From JANMES01 sp038229715 (GTDB lineage: Bacteria; Planctomycetota; Phycisphaerae; Tepidisphaerales; Tepidisphaeraceae): DNA of 64,000 nt. This document shows, in pieces, positions 37,468 to 47,237 of the stretch; within the stretch, counting starts at the first letter, position 1; each line of letters begins with the position of its first letter. The stretch lies in contig JBBROD010000012.1 of the NCBI GenBank assembly GCA_038229715.1, positions 8,139 to 72,138 on the forward strand, read 5' to 3'. The notes under the pieces were generated by a model. That model saw nothing but the letters and a program-made list of their open reading frames with translations. It was not told the origin of the DNA and did not search any database. The position numbers and the translations under genes are program-made.

Positions 37468-37854
37468 TTACTTGTGCGCTTTGAAAATTTCCTCAAAAGT
37501 CGGCTCGGGTTGCGAAGTCGCGGTGTCAGAGGCGTTTTTGGTTGTGGGTCGGCTAGTCGGCTTGGCTGAATTGCCGCAGGATCGATAAGCGATAAGACCA
37601 ACGTAAACTAACCCGGCCAGCACCGCGAGTTTCAACACCCCGCCGATGCAACCCAATGTGCCCGACCGGCGAGAACGTCCGCCGCCGATCAGCAGCGGCA
37701 GGAATCCGCGCCCGGATCCCATCATCATCCGGCCGATCTTTTGCTCGCGACCGCTGGCCGACAACGGAATCCCGGTCGCGCGGGAAATCCGTGCTTTGGC
37801 GGCGGATATTCCAAGAGCCCTTCGCCACGAGAACGAAAAGCCTAAAAAACCCAT
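37468..37854 (-). CDS. Small conserved protein with one membrane helix
   Basis: 128 residues. The N-terminus (FSFSWRRALGISAAKARISR then ATGIPLSASGREQKIGRM) is a conserved motif of short proteins found in several bacterial phyla, which I know only as hypothetical. After a Gly-rich stretch (RGFLPLLIGGGRS) one hydrophobic helix appears at about 72-90 (GVLKLAVLAGLVYVGLIAY), then a Ser/Thr/Pro-rich tail ending in FEEIFKAHK. No function can be assigned. It is convergent with the oxidase gene, with three bases between them. Confidence 0.75.
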   Translation of the reverse strand: MGFLGFSFSWRRALGISAAKARISRATGIPLSASGREQKIGRMMMGSGRGFLPLLIGGGRSRRSGTLGCIGGVLKLAVLAGLVYVGLIAYRSCGNSAKPTSRPTTKNASDTATSQPEPTFEEIFKAHK

Positions 37855-37889
37855 GTCGACCTCTTAAGTCGCCGAACGCGCTCGAAGCC

Positions 37890-39038
37890 CTAGAACAACT
37901 GTGCCAGCACCTTCTGCGCCGCCGCTACGCCCTTGCCGTATTCGACCGGTTTGCCGAGCGCCTTGAGCGTATGCTCGATGGCAGCCACGACCGCTAATGC
38001 GTCGTAGGCGTCGCTGTAGCCCATGTGGTTCACGCGGAAGATGTTGCCTTCCATGCTTCCCTGCCCGCCGGCGATGTGAATGTTGTGCTTATTTTTCAGC
38101 AGGCCGCTGAAATCCTTGTGGGTAATGTGGGCCATGTGTTTAACGGCCGACACACTGTCAGCGGGCTGTTTGCTGAAGATTTCGAAACCCAACGCCTTCA
38201 CGCCTTCGCGGAACGCCTCGGCCGTCACGTGCGTGCGCTTCCAGACGCCTTCGATCGTTTCGGCCTTGATCATCTTCAGGCTGACCGCCAGCGCCTCGAT
38301 CAGCGTGTTGGCCGGGGTGAATGGCGTGTCGCCGTCGCCGATGCTCTTCATGTATTTCTTCAAATCAGCGTAAAATGGATGCTGGCTCTTGTTCTTCTCG
38401 ACGGCGGCGACCGCCTTATCAGACAGCGCGACGAACCCAAGCCCCGGCGGGAGCATGAGCGCCTTCTGGCTGCCGGTGATCGCCACGTCAACGCCCCACG
38501 CGTCCATCTTGAACGGCAATGCACCGATCGACGTAATGCCATCCACGATCAGCAGCGTATCCGGGCTGACGGCTTTGATGACCTTGGAAATGCCTTCCAG
38601 ATCGCACACGGTAGCGGAACTGGTTTCGCTGTGGACGAGGACGATCGCGTCGTACTTGACGGCCTTCAACTCGGCTTCGATCTGCGCCGGCTGAACGTGC
38701 AGGCCGTACTCCAACTTCAGGTCTTTCAGCTCGCAGCCGAAGGTTTTGGCGTAGCTGGCCCAGCGCTCGGCGAACTTGCCGTTGCTGATATTCAGCACCT
38801 TCGCGCCGACAGGGACGGCTGACACAAACCCCGCCTCAAACGCAGCCGTGCCGCTACCGGTGATCGTGTAGACGGTTTTGCTGGTCTGGAAAACGTATTG
38901 CAAAAGCGTCTGCACTTCGTTGAACATCGTGCGGAACTCAGCCGTCCGGTGGTGATGCACGGGTTTGGCCAGTTCGAGCAAAGTTGCTTCAGGCACGCTG
39001 GTCGGGCCGGGGGTGAAGAGGCGGTATTTCATCAACAT
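37890..39038 (-). CDS. Class V aminotransferase (alanine/serine-glyoxylate aminotransferase-like)
   Basis: 382 residues from the ATG giving MLMKYRLFTPGPTSVPE, with AAGGAAAC just upstream. Class V landmarks are RTAEFRTMFNEVQTLLQYVF, TITGSGTAAFEAGFVSA, LLIVDGITSIGALPF and VAITGSQKALMLPPGLGF, where Lys192 binds PLP. Members transfer amino groups between alanine or serine and glyoxylate; some Moorella- and Sulfurihydrogenibium-like forms act as phosphoserine or hydrogenase-linked enzymes. The adjacent GlcD-type oxidase is consistent with glyoxylate as acceptor. It follows the sugar-isomerase-like gene on the same strand after 78 bases, which carry a palindrome. Confidence 0.88.
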   Translation of the reverse strand: MLMKYRLFTPGPTSVPEATLLELAKPVHHHRTAEFRTMFNEVQTLLQYVFQTSKTVYTITGSGTAAFEAGFVSAVPVGAKVLNISNGKFAERWASYAKTFGCELKDLKLEYGLHVQPAQIEAELKAVKYDAIVLVHSETSSATVCDLEGISKVIKAVSPDTLLIVDGITSIGALPFKMDAWGVDVAITGSQKALMLPPGLGFVALSDKAVAAVEKNKSQHPFYADLKKYMKSIGDGDTPFTPANTLIEALAVSLKMIKAETIEGVWKRTHVTAEAFREGVKALGFEIFSKQPADSVSAVKHMAHITHKDFSGLLKNKHNIHIAGGQGSMEGNIFRVNHMGYSDAYDALAVVAAIEHTLKALGKPVEYGKGVAAAQKVLAQLF

Positions 39039-39055
39039 GGGAGTTTCCTTTTTAG

Positions 39056-39075
39056 CACGGGCGTTTCGGCCCGTG
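39056..39075. repeat. Variant GC palindrome
   Basis: CACGGGCGTTTCGGCCCGTG has 7-bp arms around a six-base loop. It resembles the central palindrome of the repeats at 10017-10134 and 28294-28336 and lies between two same-strand genes. Confidence 0.6.
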
Positions 39076-39116
39076 TGTGAGCAATTCTGCACGGGCCAGA
39101 CGCCTGTGAGACCAAG

Positions 39117-39902
39117 TTACGCTGCGTTCCATTGATCTTTAAGGAACTCGAGAATGCTTGCTTCGTGGCCGTGCATTTTATCTGTTCCAATGGCTTCGAC
39201 GGAGATCTTGCCGTTATATCCGCCGGCTTTTAGGACCTTGAAGAACGGCTTGTAATCGGCTGTCCCGCTGAGTCCGGGGGCGACTCGGCCGTCTTTGTCG
39301 GCCAGATGAACGTGCTTGATCGACGGCATGGCGGCTTCGAGATTTTTGAGCGGCTCGTCTTCAAGCCAGAAATGGTAACTGTCGACCAGGCACTTGACAG
39401 CCGGGTGATTCAGTTCATTTACGTATTCCATTCCCTCAGCGACGGAGTTGATGATGTTCGATTCCTTGCGGTTCAGCGGTTCAACCACCAACGTCACGCC
39501 GTTCTGCTGGGCGATTGGGGCAGCCATCGCGAGGAAATTCAGGATTTGCTTTTTCGCGGTCGCGCGGTCGAAGCCTTCAGGATAGTTTCGCGCCCCGCCG
39601 GAACCGAAAACCAGCGTCTCCATACCGACGATTTTGGCGCGCTGAAGCAGACTGGTAATGTACGATTTAAGTTTAGCCGGATCGACCGCCGGGCCGGTGA
39701 TTTTCAGGTCGGCCGGGACGAGGCCGTTGGCGGCAAGAATCGGCAGCACGGACGCCTTGGCCGTCGCTGCGCCCTGCCAGTCCACATCGACTTGAAAGGC
39801 ATTCAGCAAGCCTTGCACGCCTTCTTCAACGTAATCCCACCCGCCGGCTCTGAAACGAGCGGCGTCGGTGCATTTCACACAATAGCCCCATTGGATCGCC
39901 AT
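39117..39902 (-). CDS. Sugar phosphate isomerase/epimerase-like TIM-barrel protein
   Basis: 261 residues from ATG 39902, preceded by GAGGAG. It fits the xylose-isomerase-like TIM barrel (AP endonuclease 2) superfamily: LVVEPLNRKESNIINSVAEG holds the first metal-ligand Glu region, VKCLVDSYHFWLEDEPLKNL the Asp and His, and IKHVHLADKDG the His of the third metal block; KISVEAIGTDKMHG gives the final Glu. Members isomerise or epimerise sugars such as hydroxypyruvate, tagatose or inosose. No signal peptide is seen, so it is cytoplasmic. The exact substrate is not evident. Confidence 0.82.
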   Translation of the reverse strand: MAIQWGYCVKCTDAARFRAGGWDYVEEGVQGLLNAFQVDVDWQGAATAKASVLPILAANGLVPADLKITGPAVDPAKLKSYITSLLQRAKIVGMETLVFGSGGARNYPEGFDRATAKKQILNFLAMAAPIAQQNGVTLVVEPLNRKESNIINSVAEGMEYVNELNHPAVKCLVDSYHFWLEDEPLKNLEAAMPSIKHVHLADKDGRVAPGLSGTADYKPFFKVLKAGGYNGKISVEAIGTDKMHGHEASILEFLKDQWNAA

Positions 39903-40015
39903 GTTTCGCTCCTCAAAAGAGCGGAGCATGATATGAGAATCCTCCCTTGGATGGAAGCGATCCCGGCCGGGCGGACAGAGTCGACAAATGTTCGATCACA
40001 ATCGACAATGCCGGC

Positions 40016-43000
40016 ATGTCGATCGGTTTCGTGGTCGGCCGGGCGGGGACTGGTAAAACTCGCCACTGCCTGAGCCAGATCCAGCAATTACTGAAAGAAG
40101 ATCCCGTTGGCCCGCCGGTCTACTGGATCGTGCCTCGGCAGGCCACCTTCTCCGCCGAACGGATGCTGCTGGCCGAGCACGGGCCATTCTGCCGATGCCG
40201 CATCCTATCGTTCGATCGCTTAGGCGACGAAGTGCTGAGCGCCACCGGCGGAGCCGCCAACGCCGCCATCTCCGCGCGCGGCCGGCAGATGATCCTCGGG
40301 CTGCTGCTCCGCAAGCATCAGAGCAAGCTGAATTTCTTTGCCTCCAGCGCCCGGCGGGTCGGCCTGGCGCGCGAACTCGATCACACGTTCGCCGAGTTTG
40401 AACGTAGCGGCACCAGCCCGGCCGCAGTGGTTGCCACCTTGCAGCAATCAATGACCGCCAATCCCGGCGATGCGGATACGGAAACGCTGCTCGTCAAGTC
40501 GCAGGATTTGCTCGTCCTGTACGAAGCCTACACAAAATTCCTGGGCGATCGGCTCGACCCGCAACGCCGGCTCGATCTGACACTGAACTCCATCGCCGGC
40601 TGCCCGACGTTACAGAATGCGACTGTTTTGATCGACTCGTTCAATGACTTCACCCGGCACGAAAGGCAGATGATCCGCGGGCTGACGAAGGTGTGCAGCG
40701 ATGTCACCGTCACCCTGGCGATCGACCCGCAGAGCCCAGTGCTAAAACAGTTCCACAAGTTGCCGAATGAACTGTCGCTCTTTCATCGCGTCGAGCGGAG
40801 TTACGGCAAGCTGATGATCGCGCTCACTGAAGACGGAGCGACGGTCCGGCCGGTAACGATCCTCAAAAAAGCCCGCCGCTATTCTTCGCCGGCGCTGGCG
40901 ATGATCGAACAACACGGGCTGGAGCGAATTACCGTGACGCCGCAACCGGTGGATGACGGTGTGGAGATGGTGATTGCGCCCGATCGCGCGTCAGAAGTTG
41001 GCGCCGTTGCCTGCCGAGTCCGCGATCTGCAGGCTTCCGGTGTTCGGCTGAGGGATATCGTCGTCCTGGTTCGTGATTTGAGTGCGTACCAGTCGCTAAT
41101 CGCCAACAGTTTTCGCGAGCACGGTATCCCGTTGTTTATCGATGCACGACGATCGGCGGTTCACCATCCGCTATTGCGATGGTTGCGATCGGCGCTGGCG
41201 ATCACGCTAAACCGCTGGCCGCACGACGATGTGATCGCGCTGCTCAAAACCGGCCTCGCGGGCGTGCCGCTGGAAGCAGCCGACGAGATCGAAAACTACG
41301 CGCTGGAGCATGGCCTGAACCGCGACGCCTGGGAATCAGCCGAGCCTTGGAAATACGCGAACACCGAAGTGGAAGTCGGCGAAGGTGAGGAAGCGGTCAC
41401 GTTGGAAGCAACCGAGCCTTCCCGCATGGACAAGCTCCGCCAGGAATTGCTGTCCAAGTTCAAGCCCTTCCTCGACGTCGTCCGCGCGCAGCCCGGGCTG
41501 ACGTTCCGGCAAATCTGCGCGGAGCTCTTCCGCCTGTTCGACGCATTCAAGCTGCGCCAGACGCTGGCCGGCTGGATCGAAAAGGCTCGGGCGGATCAAC
41601 AGTTGGAACTAGCCGCCGAGCATGAGCAGACGTGGACGAACCTTGTGGGCTTATTCGACGAGTTGGTTGAACTGCTTGGCGATCAGCAAGTCACGCTGGA
41701 AGACTTCATCCAGACGCTCGACGCCGGGCAGGAGCGGTTTGATTTCGCGCTCACGCCGCCGACGCTGGATCAGGTGGAGGTCGGCACGGTCGATCGCTCG
41801 CGGGCACTGGACGCCAAAATCACGTTCGTGCTTGGACTGGCCGAGGGATTGTTCCCGAAGGTGGAATCCGAACCGACGGTCATCTCCGACACCGAGCGCG
41901 GCCTGCTTCGTCGGCGGTCGATCGAACTGGATGACGACACATCGCGAAAACTGCTCGACGAGCGGCTGCTGGGGTATTTGGCGTTTACGCGCGCGTCGCA
42001 AAAGCTGATCCTGTCGCGCCCCCTATCCGAGGACGGCGGCAAGCCATTGAATCCGTCGCCGTTTTGGAATCGGGTCGTATCGCTCTTCAGCAATGCCGAG
42101 CAAGCCACCACCCTCGCCGCGCGACACGGTGATGCCAGCCCGGACGCGATTTCCACCCCGCGACAAATGGTGACCGGCCTGATGCGATGGGCGCGCGAAA
42201 CCGCCGGCAGCGGCAAATCGCCCGATCCGAAGTGGGCGTCGCTTTACAACGCCATGATTGAGCGGACGCAAAGCGGTGATGCGGTTACCCGGTTGCGGCA
42301 AACGGCGTGGCCGGCGTTGTCGTACGACAACGAGGCAGCGTTGTCGCCTCAGGTGGCCGAGGCGCTCTTCCCATCGCCATTGCAGGCAAGCGCGCGGCGG
42401 ATCGAAACCTACGCCGCCTGTCCGTTCAAACACTTCGCCCAGTTCGGGCTGGGTCTTGGCGGTCGGCGCAAGCATCGATTTTCACACGCGGAGATGGGGC
42501 AGGCGTACCATCGAATCCTCGACGAACTCGTGACCGACCTGCTCAGCCGCAAGTCGCAATGGAAGGATCTCACCGACGATCAGGCCGCCACCACCATCCG
42601 CAACGTGGCCGAAGAAATCATGCACGAAATGCGTGAAGACGTGCAGCTCAGCACCGCGCGCGATCGTTACCTGTTTAATCGGATCGAGCGCACGATCTCA
42701 CAGGTCGTCGCTTCGCAACGTACCCTGGCCGACCGGCAAACGCTGCGGCTGGCGAGCACGGGCGTCAAATTCGGATCGACGAGTGACAAACTCAAATCCC
42801 CCGCGATCACGACGCCCAAGAAACGACTAGTGATCCTGCACGGAAAGATCGACCGGCTCGATCGCGTTCCCAATTCGCTCGAGTTTTCCGTCGTCGATTA
42901 CAAGTCCGGCGATTCCACGATCAAATTTCACGAAGTCTACCACGGGCTGGCGATCCAGCTCCTGGCGTACATGCTGGTACTCCGCGAGAACCGGGTCGGC

Positions 43001-43501
43001 GAAAAACCGTGTACGCCGATCGGCGCGTTTTACTACCGCGTCACGCGATCGCTCCGTAACAAGCACCCGAGCGAAGCCCCCGAGCCCGGCAGCGACGAAT
43101 TCCTGCTCGAAGTTAAACCACGCGGGATTTTTAACGGCGACTACGTTCACCATCTGGATCAGCAATTGCAGGCCGGTAACTCGATGGTGTTAAATGCATC
43201 CATCAACAAGGACAAATCCTTCGGGCGACGGGAATCATCCGACGTTGCTGACGCAGCCGAGATCGATCTGCTGCTGAACTACGTAAAGAAAAAGATCGGC
43301 GAGCTAACCGACGACCTGATGTTCGGCGTGGTGAAAGTGGAACCGTACAACCTAAGTAACGTTAAGCCTTGCTCCCGGTGCGAATTCCGCAGTGTTTGCA
43401 GGTTTGAACCAGCCGTCAACCGATATCACAACCTCCCCGCGATGAAACGCTCAGCGGTGATGGAAGCCATCGGCGGCGCGAGTGGAGGCGACGATGCCTG
43501 A
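40016..43501 (+). CDS. addB: ATP-dependent helicase/nuclease AddB
   Basis: 1161 residues from ATG 40016; the longer upstream frame has no homology. The N-terminal nucleotide-binding loop is VVGRAGTGKTRHC (residues 8-15 hold GRAGTGKT). A RecB-type nuclease domain is at the C-terminus: KFSVVDYKSG-like motif FSVVDYKSGDSTIKFHEVY provides the catalytic Asp-Tyr-Lys. Four cysteines for a 4Fe-4S cluster are visible: one in YAACPFKHFAQFGLGL and three in CSRCEFRSVCRF. This is the usual AddB layout. It pairs with AddA to process double-strand DNA ends for homologous recombination. The next gene, addA, begins eight bases before this stop. Confidence 0.92.
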   Translation: MSIGFVVGRAGTGKTRHCLSQIQQLLKEDPVGPPVYWIVPRQATFSAERMLLAEHGPFCRCRILSFDRLGDEVLSATGGAANAAISARGRQMILGLLLRKHQSKLNFFASSARRVGLARELDHTFAEFERSGTSPAAVVATLQQSMTANPGDADTETLLVKSQDLLVLYEAYTKFLGDRLDPQRRLDLTLNSIAGCPTLQNATVLIDSFNDFTRHERQMIRGLTKVCSDVTVTLAIDPQSPVLKQFHKLPNELSLFHRVERSYGKLMIALTEDGATVRPVTILKKARRYSSPALAMIEQHGLERITVTPQPVDDGVEMVIAPDRASEVGAVACRVRDLQASGVRLRDIVVLVRDLSAYQSLIANSFREHGIPLFIDARRSAVHHPLLRWLRSALAITLNRWPHDDVIALLKTGLAGVPLEAADEIENYALEHGLNRDAWESAEPWKYANTEVEVGEGEEAVTLEATEPSRMDKLRQELLSKFKPFLDVVRAQPGLTFRQICAELFRLFDAFKLRQTLAGWIEKARADQQLELAAEHEQTWTNLVGLFDELVELLGDQQVTLEDFIQTLDAGQERFDFALTPPTLDQVEVGTVDRSRALDAKITFVLGLAEGLFPKVESEPTVISDTERGLLRRRSIELDDDTSRKLLDERLLGYLAFTRASQKLILSRPLSEDGGKPLNPSPFWNRVVSLFSNAEQATTLAARHGDASPDAISTPRQMVTGLMRWARETAGSGKSPDPKWASLYNAMIERTQSGDAVTRLRQTAWPALSYDNEAALSPQVAEALFPSPLQASARRIETYAACPFKHFAQFGLGLGGRRKHRFSHAEMGQAYHRILDELVTDLLSRKSQWKDLTDDQAATTIRNVAEEIMHEMREDVQLSTARDRYLFNRIERTISQVVASQRTLADRQTLRLASTGVKFGSTSDKLKSPAITTPKKRLVILHGKIDRLDRVPNSLEFSVVDYKSGDSTIKFHEVYHGLAIQLLAYMLVLRENRVGEKPCTPIGAFYYRVTRSLRNKHPSEAPEPGSDEFLLEVKPRGIFNGDYVHHLDQQLQAGNSMVLNASINKDKSFGRRESSDVADAAEIDLLLNYVKKKIGELTDDLMFGVVKVEPYNLSNVKPCSRCEFRSVCRFEPAVNRYHNLPAMKRSAVMEAIGGASGGDDA

Positions 43502-46500
43502 AATCAAAACGCACTGGACGCCTTCGCAAAGCGCCGGCATCACCACCACAGGTCAAAGCATGCTGCTCTCGGCGGCGGCGGGGTCGGGGAAGACTTCGGT
43601 CCTCACCCGGCGGGTGGTTCACCTGATCTGCGAAGCCAAACCCGCCTGCGAAATCGACGAAATCCTCGTAGTCGCTTTCAACGAAGCGGCGGCGGCGGAG
43701 ATGAAGGGACGCATCGTAAAGGAATTGCAATCAGCGCTTCTCGTCAATCCCAGCGAGTCACTCACCCGGCAGGTTGCGCTGGCGGACCGAGCGTCGATCA
43801 GCACGCTACACGCATTTTGCCGGAGATTACTTCGTCAACATTTTCATCGCGTCGGGCTCGATCCCAACTTTAACGTGCTCGACGCAGAAGAAGCCGCCCT
43901 GCTTCGCCGGGAGATCGCGCGTGAGCTTATCGCCGACCGATACGGAACCGACAACGACGGCAGCTTTCAATCCCTGATCGATTGCTACGGCGACGGCGAC
44001 GACGAGCGGTTGGTCGTTCAGGTACTCAAAATCCGCGAACTGCTGACCAGCGTGCTGTCGCCAGACTCTTGGCGTGCCACCGCCCTTGCCCGTTTGACCG
44101 CAGCCGCTACCCAGCCCTTGGCGGATTCGGAATTCGGGCGAGAATTCATATCGCTCATCCGCGCCGATCTGGATCTGTTGTCCGGCAAGATCGAAACGGC
44201 CATCGCCGTCATCGGGCCGATGCAATCGTTCGATTACTACTTGGGTAAGTTCAAGGAATGGCGGTCGATCGTTCAGCATTGGAAGCAATTGCTGGCTGAC
44301 GAACCGTTCAATCATTTTGTCGCTGAAGTCAACAGCATCGACGAAACGATGACCGAGAAAGCCAAAGCTTATAGCAACAGCCTCCCCGGGAAAGTGCTGG
44401 CCAAGGGTTTGTTTGATGAAATTAAAGATCATCTGAAATCAGGCTCGTTCAGAAACGCTACGCGGTTTGACGAAGCCAGATGGCAGAAGACGCTAGCCGA
44501 CACCGTGCCTGGCGCGAGGGTGTTGCTGGAGTTGGTGGACGAATTCGATCAACGATACCAATCGCATAAATCGCGGTTGCGGGCGGTGGATTTTTCCGAT
44601 CTGGAGAGATTTGCGCTGCAAGTTCTGTCAGCCGATGGATCGCCGGTCGGCGCTAAGCCTTCGGACGTAGCCAGAGCGCTGCACAAGCGGTTCAAGCACG
44701 TGCTGGTAGACGAGTACCAGGACATTAATGAGGTACAGGACGCGATCCTGCGCTTGGCCAGCCGCGAGTGTGTGTGCGATCACGTCACGCCTTCAAACTT
44801 TTTCTGCGTCGGCGACGTCAAGCAAAGTATCTATCGGTTCCGACTGGCCGAGCCGAAGCGCTTTCTGGATCGGGATCGCGGGTTTCGCACCGGCAGCAGT
44901 GCCGTGCCGGGTCGCGTGATCGACCTGCAGGAAAATTTCCGCAGCCGGGCGCCGCTGCTGGATGCGATCAACTCCGTCTTCCGCCGGCTGATGACGCTGG
45001 AGTCGGCCGACATCGACTACGATGCTTCGCAGGAACTCAAACCGGGCATCACCTACCCGCCATACGGAGCAGACGATTTCACCGGTAAGCCGATTGAACT
45101 TCATCTTGTCCCATCTCAGCTGTCGAAGGTGGCGGCCGAGACAGGGGAGGACGGTGACGATTCAGAACAGGATGAGTACGAAGCGGCGATGGTTGCGACG
45201 CGCATTCTCGCGCTCACCGGCGGCAATGGCGTTTCGACGCCGAGGCAGGTGATGGAGCGTCAGGACGGCACGCTGGTCGGGCGAAAGATTCGCCTGGGTG
45301 ATATCGTAATCCTGCTTCGCAGCAAGGTCTACACCGCCAACCGCTACGGAAATGTCCTCCGCCGCTGGGGCATCGCGGCACACGCGGACGGCGGGACGGG
45401 GTTTTTTGAATCGCAGGAAATCCTCGACATGCTCGCGCTGCTGCACGTGCTGGACAACCAGCAGCAGGACATTCCGCTGGCCGCGGTATTGCGCGGGCCG
45501 ATCGGCAACATTCTATCCGGCCGGACTGGTGCAGCGGGTCGTTCAACTTCGCTCACCATCGAAGACGAACTAGCGACGATCCGCCTGGCGTATCAGCACG
45601 CCAAACCGCCCGTTCTCTTCCACCAAGCGGTGACTCGATACGCTGCCGAGCAGAACGACGCACTCGGTGCGACGTTGAAAACGTCGCTTGCGAAACTGCA
45701 AGTTTGGCGCGAGTCGATTCACCAACGTCCGGTGTCGGAAGTTCTGCGATCGATTTACGACGACACCGGCCTGCTCGCCTATTACGCTGGCTTGCCGGAC
45801 GGCGATCAGCGGGTGGCGAATCTTGAGGAGCTTTACCGTCGGTCGGCCCAGTTCGGCACGTTTGCGCGGCAGGGATTGTCTCGGTTCCTCCGATTCCTCG
45901 AAAGCCTCCAAAGCGACAGCGACATCGGCGAGCCTTCGCTCGATGCCCAGGGGAAAGATGTCGTCCGTATCATGACGGTACACCAGAGCAAAGGGCTTGA
46001 ATTCCCCGTGGTGATCATTCCCAACCTTGGGCGCAAGTTCAATCGGCTGGATTCAACGGGCATGATCCTGGCCGACCGCGCGAAGTTTTTGGGCATGCAC
46101 GCGGTCGATCTGCGACGGCAGATTTACTACCCGTCTTTGTCATCCACCGTACTGGCCGCCAGCATCGCGGCGCAGGCGACGGCGGAGGAAATCCGAATCC
46201 TCTATGTCGCGCTCACGCGAGCCCGCGAGCACCTGATCCTCATCGGATCGACCACCGACAAAGCTCAGGAAACCGCTCGGGCTCGCTGGGCCGATCATCA
46301 CGGACCACTGCCGGTGCAGGACATTCGGTCGGCGGGTAGTTTTGTCGACTGGCTGCTACCGATCGCAATCGCCGAGGGCCCGGGCGTGATCGAGATGACT
46401 TCACACCCGGCTGAGGAAGTGTTGTCGATCGCCGAATCACGATCAGACTCTCGCCGATCGCCGGATGAACTTAAAGTCTTCGCCGAACTCAAGCCTCTGG

Positions 46501-47237
46501 CATCCGTTCCAAAAGATCCCGCAGCCGACGCGGTGATCCAGCGACTGAACTACGTGTATCCCCATCAAACCGCAACCGCCACACCGGCCGCCCGGTCCGT
46601 CACCAGCTGGACCAAGCAAGGCCCGCCCGCGGTTGTGCCGGATGAGCCTGAGCAGCGAGATGCGCCGGCCGATCCGTCATCGCTTGAGTTGCCCCGGTTC
46701 CTGGCGCAAGACGTTGTCCCCAAGGCAACCGATCTGGGCACTTTCACGCACCTAGTGCTGGAGCACTTTGACTTCGCGCCGAACGCGCCGGAGTTGGAAG
46801 CGCAAATCCGATCGCTCATCGACCGTCAACTGCTGATCGAATCGCAAGCCATGCTGATCGATCGCGAGTCGATCCTCTGGTTCCTGAACTCCCCGCTCGG
46901 CCAGCGGATTCGCGGAAATGTCGATCGGCTGAAACGAGAGTTGCCCGTGTACTTCTCCGATAACCCGCTTCACTCCGGCGACCGTGGCGATCAAATCATG
47001 CTCCGCGGCCGGCTCGACGCATTTCTCGATCTGCCCGCAGGGGGCGTGGTTTTGGATTACAAGACCGATCGCGTGTGGGGCCAGAAACTGGAAGAACGCA
47101 CCGCCACCTACACGCCGCAGATTCAGGCGTACGCCCATGCGATGAGCGTGATCACCGGCAGGCCGGTGAATGAGGGGTATTTGATCTTTTTACACGACAG
47201 GAAGATTGTGGCGGTCAACACCGTCAAGCAGACTTGA
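43494..47237 (+). CDS. addA: ATP-dependent helicase/nuclease AddA
   Basis: 1247 residues from ATG 43494, with GGAGG six bases upstream; a GTG four codons earlier is possible. UvrD/Rep superfamily motifs are all present: LLSAAAGSGKTSVLTRR (motif I), VLVDEYQDINEVQD (II), FCVGDVKQSIYRFRLAEP (III), TVHQSKGLEFPVVIIPNLG (V) and LYVALTRAREHLILIG (VI). The C-terminal nuclease domain has GRLDAFLDLPAGGVVLDYKTD. AddA is the 3'-5' helicase motor and one of the two nucleases of AddAB. Coding overlap with addB ensures coupled synthesis. Gene order addB-addA matches Firmicutes. Its end overlaps the convergent BshC-like gene by 14 bases. Confidence 0.95.
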   Translation: MPEIKTHWTPSQSAGITTTGQSMLLSAAAGSGKTSVLTRRVVHLICEAKPACEIDEILVVAFNEAAAAEMKGRIVKELQSALLVNPSESLTRQVALADRASISTLHAFCRRLLRQHFHRVGLDPNFNVLDAEEAALLRREIARELIADRYGTDNDGSFQSLIDCYGDGDDERLVVQVLKIRELLTSVLSPDSWRATALARLTAAATQPLADSEFGREFISLIRADLDLLSGKIETAIAVIGPMQSFDYYLGKFKEWRSIVQHWKQLLADEPFNHFVAEVNSIDETMTEKAKAYSNSLPGKVLAKGLFDEIKDHLKSGSFRNATRFDEARWQKTLADTVPGARVLLELVDEFDQRYQSHKSRLRAVDFSDLERFALQVLSADGSPVGAKPSDVARALHKRFKHVLVDEYQDINEVQDAILRLASRECVCDHVTPSNFFCVGDVKQSIYRFRLAEPKRFLDRDRGFRTGSSAVPGRVIDLQENFRSRAPLLDAINSVFRRLMTLESADIDYDASQELKPGITYPPYGADDFTGKPIELHLVPSQLSKVAAETGEDGDDSEQDEYEAAMVATRILALTGGNGVSTPRQVMERQDGTLVGRKIRLGDIVILLRSKVYTANRYGNVLRRWGIAAHADGGTGFFESQEILDMLALLHVLDNQQQDIPLAAVLRGPIGNILSGRTGAAGRSTSLTIEDELATIRLAYQHAKPPVLFHQAVTRYAAEQNDALGATLKTSLAKLQVWRESIHQRPVSEVLRSIYDDTGLLAYYAGLPDGDQRVANLEELYRRSAQFGTFARQGLSRFLRFLESLQSDSDIGEPSLDAQGKDVVRIMTVHQSKGLEFPVVIIPNLGRKFNRLDSTGMILADRAKFLGMHAVDLRRQIYYPSLSSTVLAASIAAQATAEEIRILYVALTRAREHLILIGSTTDKAQETARARWADHHGPLPVQDIRSAGSFVDWLLPIAIAEGPGVIEMTSHPAEEVLSIAESRSDSRRSPDELKVFAELKPLASVPKDPAADAVIQRLNYVYPHQTATATPAARSVTSWTKQGPPAVVPDEPEQRDAPADPSSLELPRFLAQDVVPKATDLGTFTHLVLEHFDFAPNAPELEAQIRSLIDRQLLIESQAMLIDRESILWFLNSPLGQRIRGNVDRLKRELPVYFSDNPLHSGDRGDQIMLRGRLDAFLDLPAGGVVLDYKTDRVWGQKLEERTATYTPQIQAYAHAMSVITGRPVNEGYLIFLHDRKIVAVNTVKQT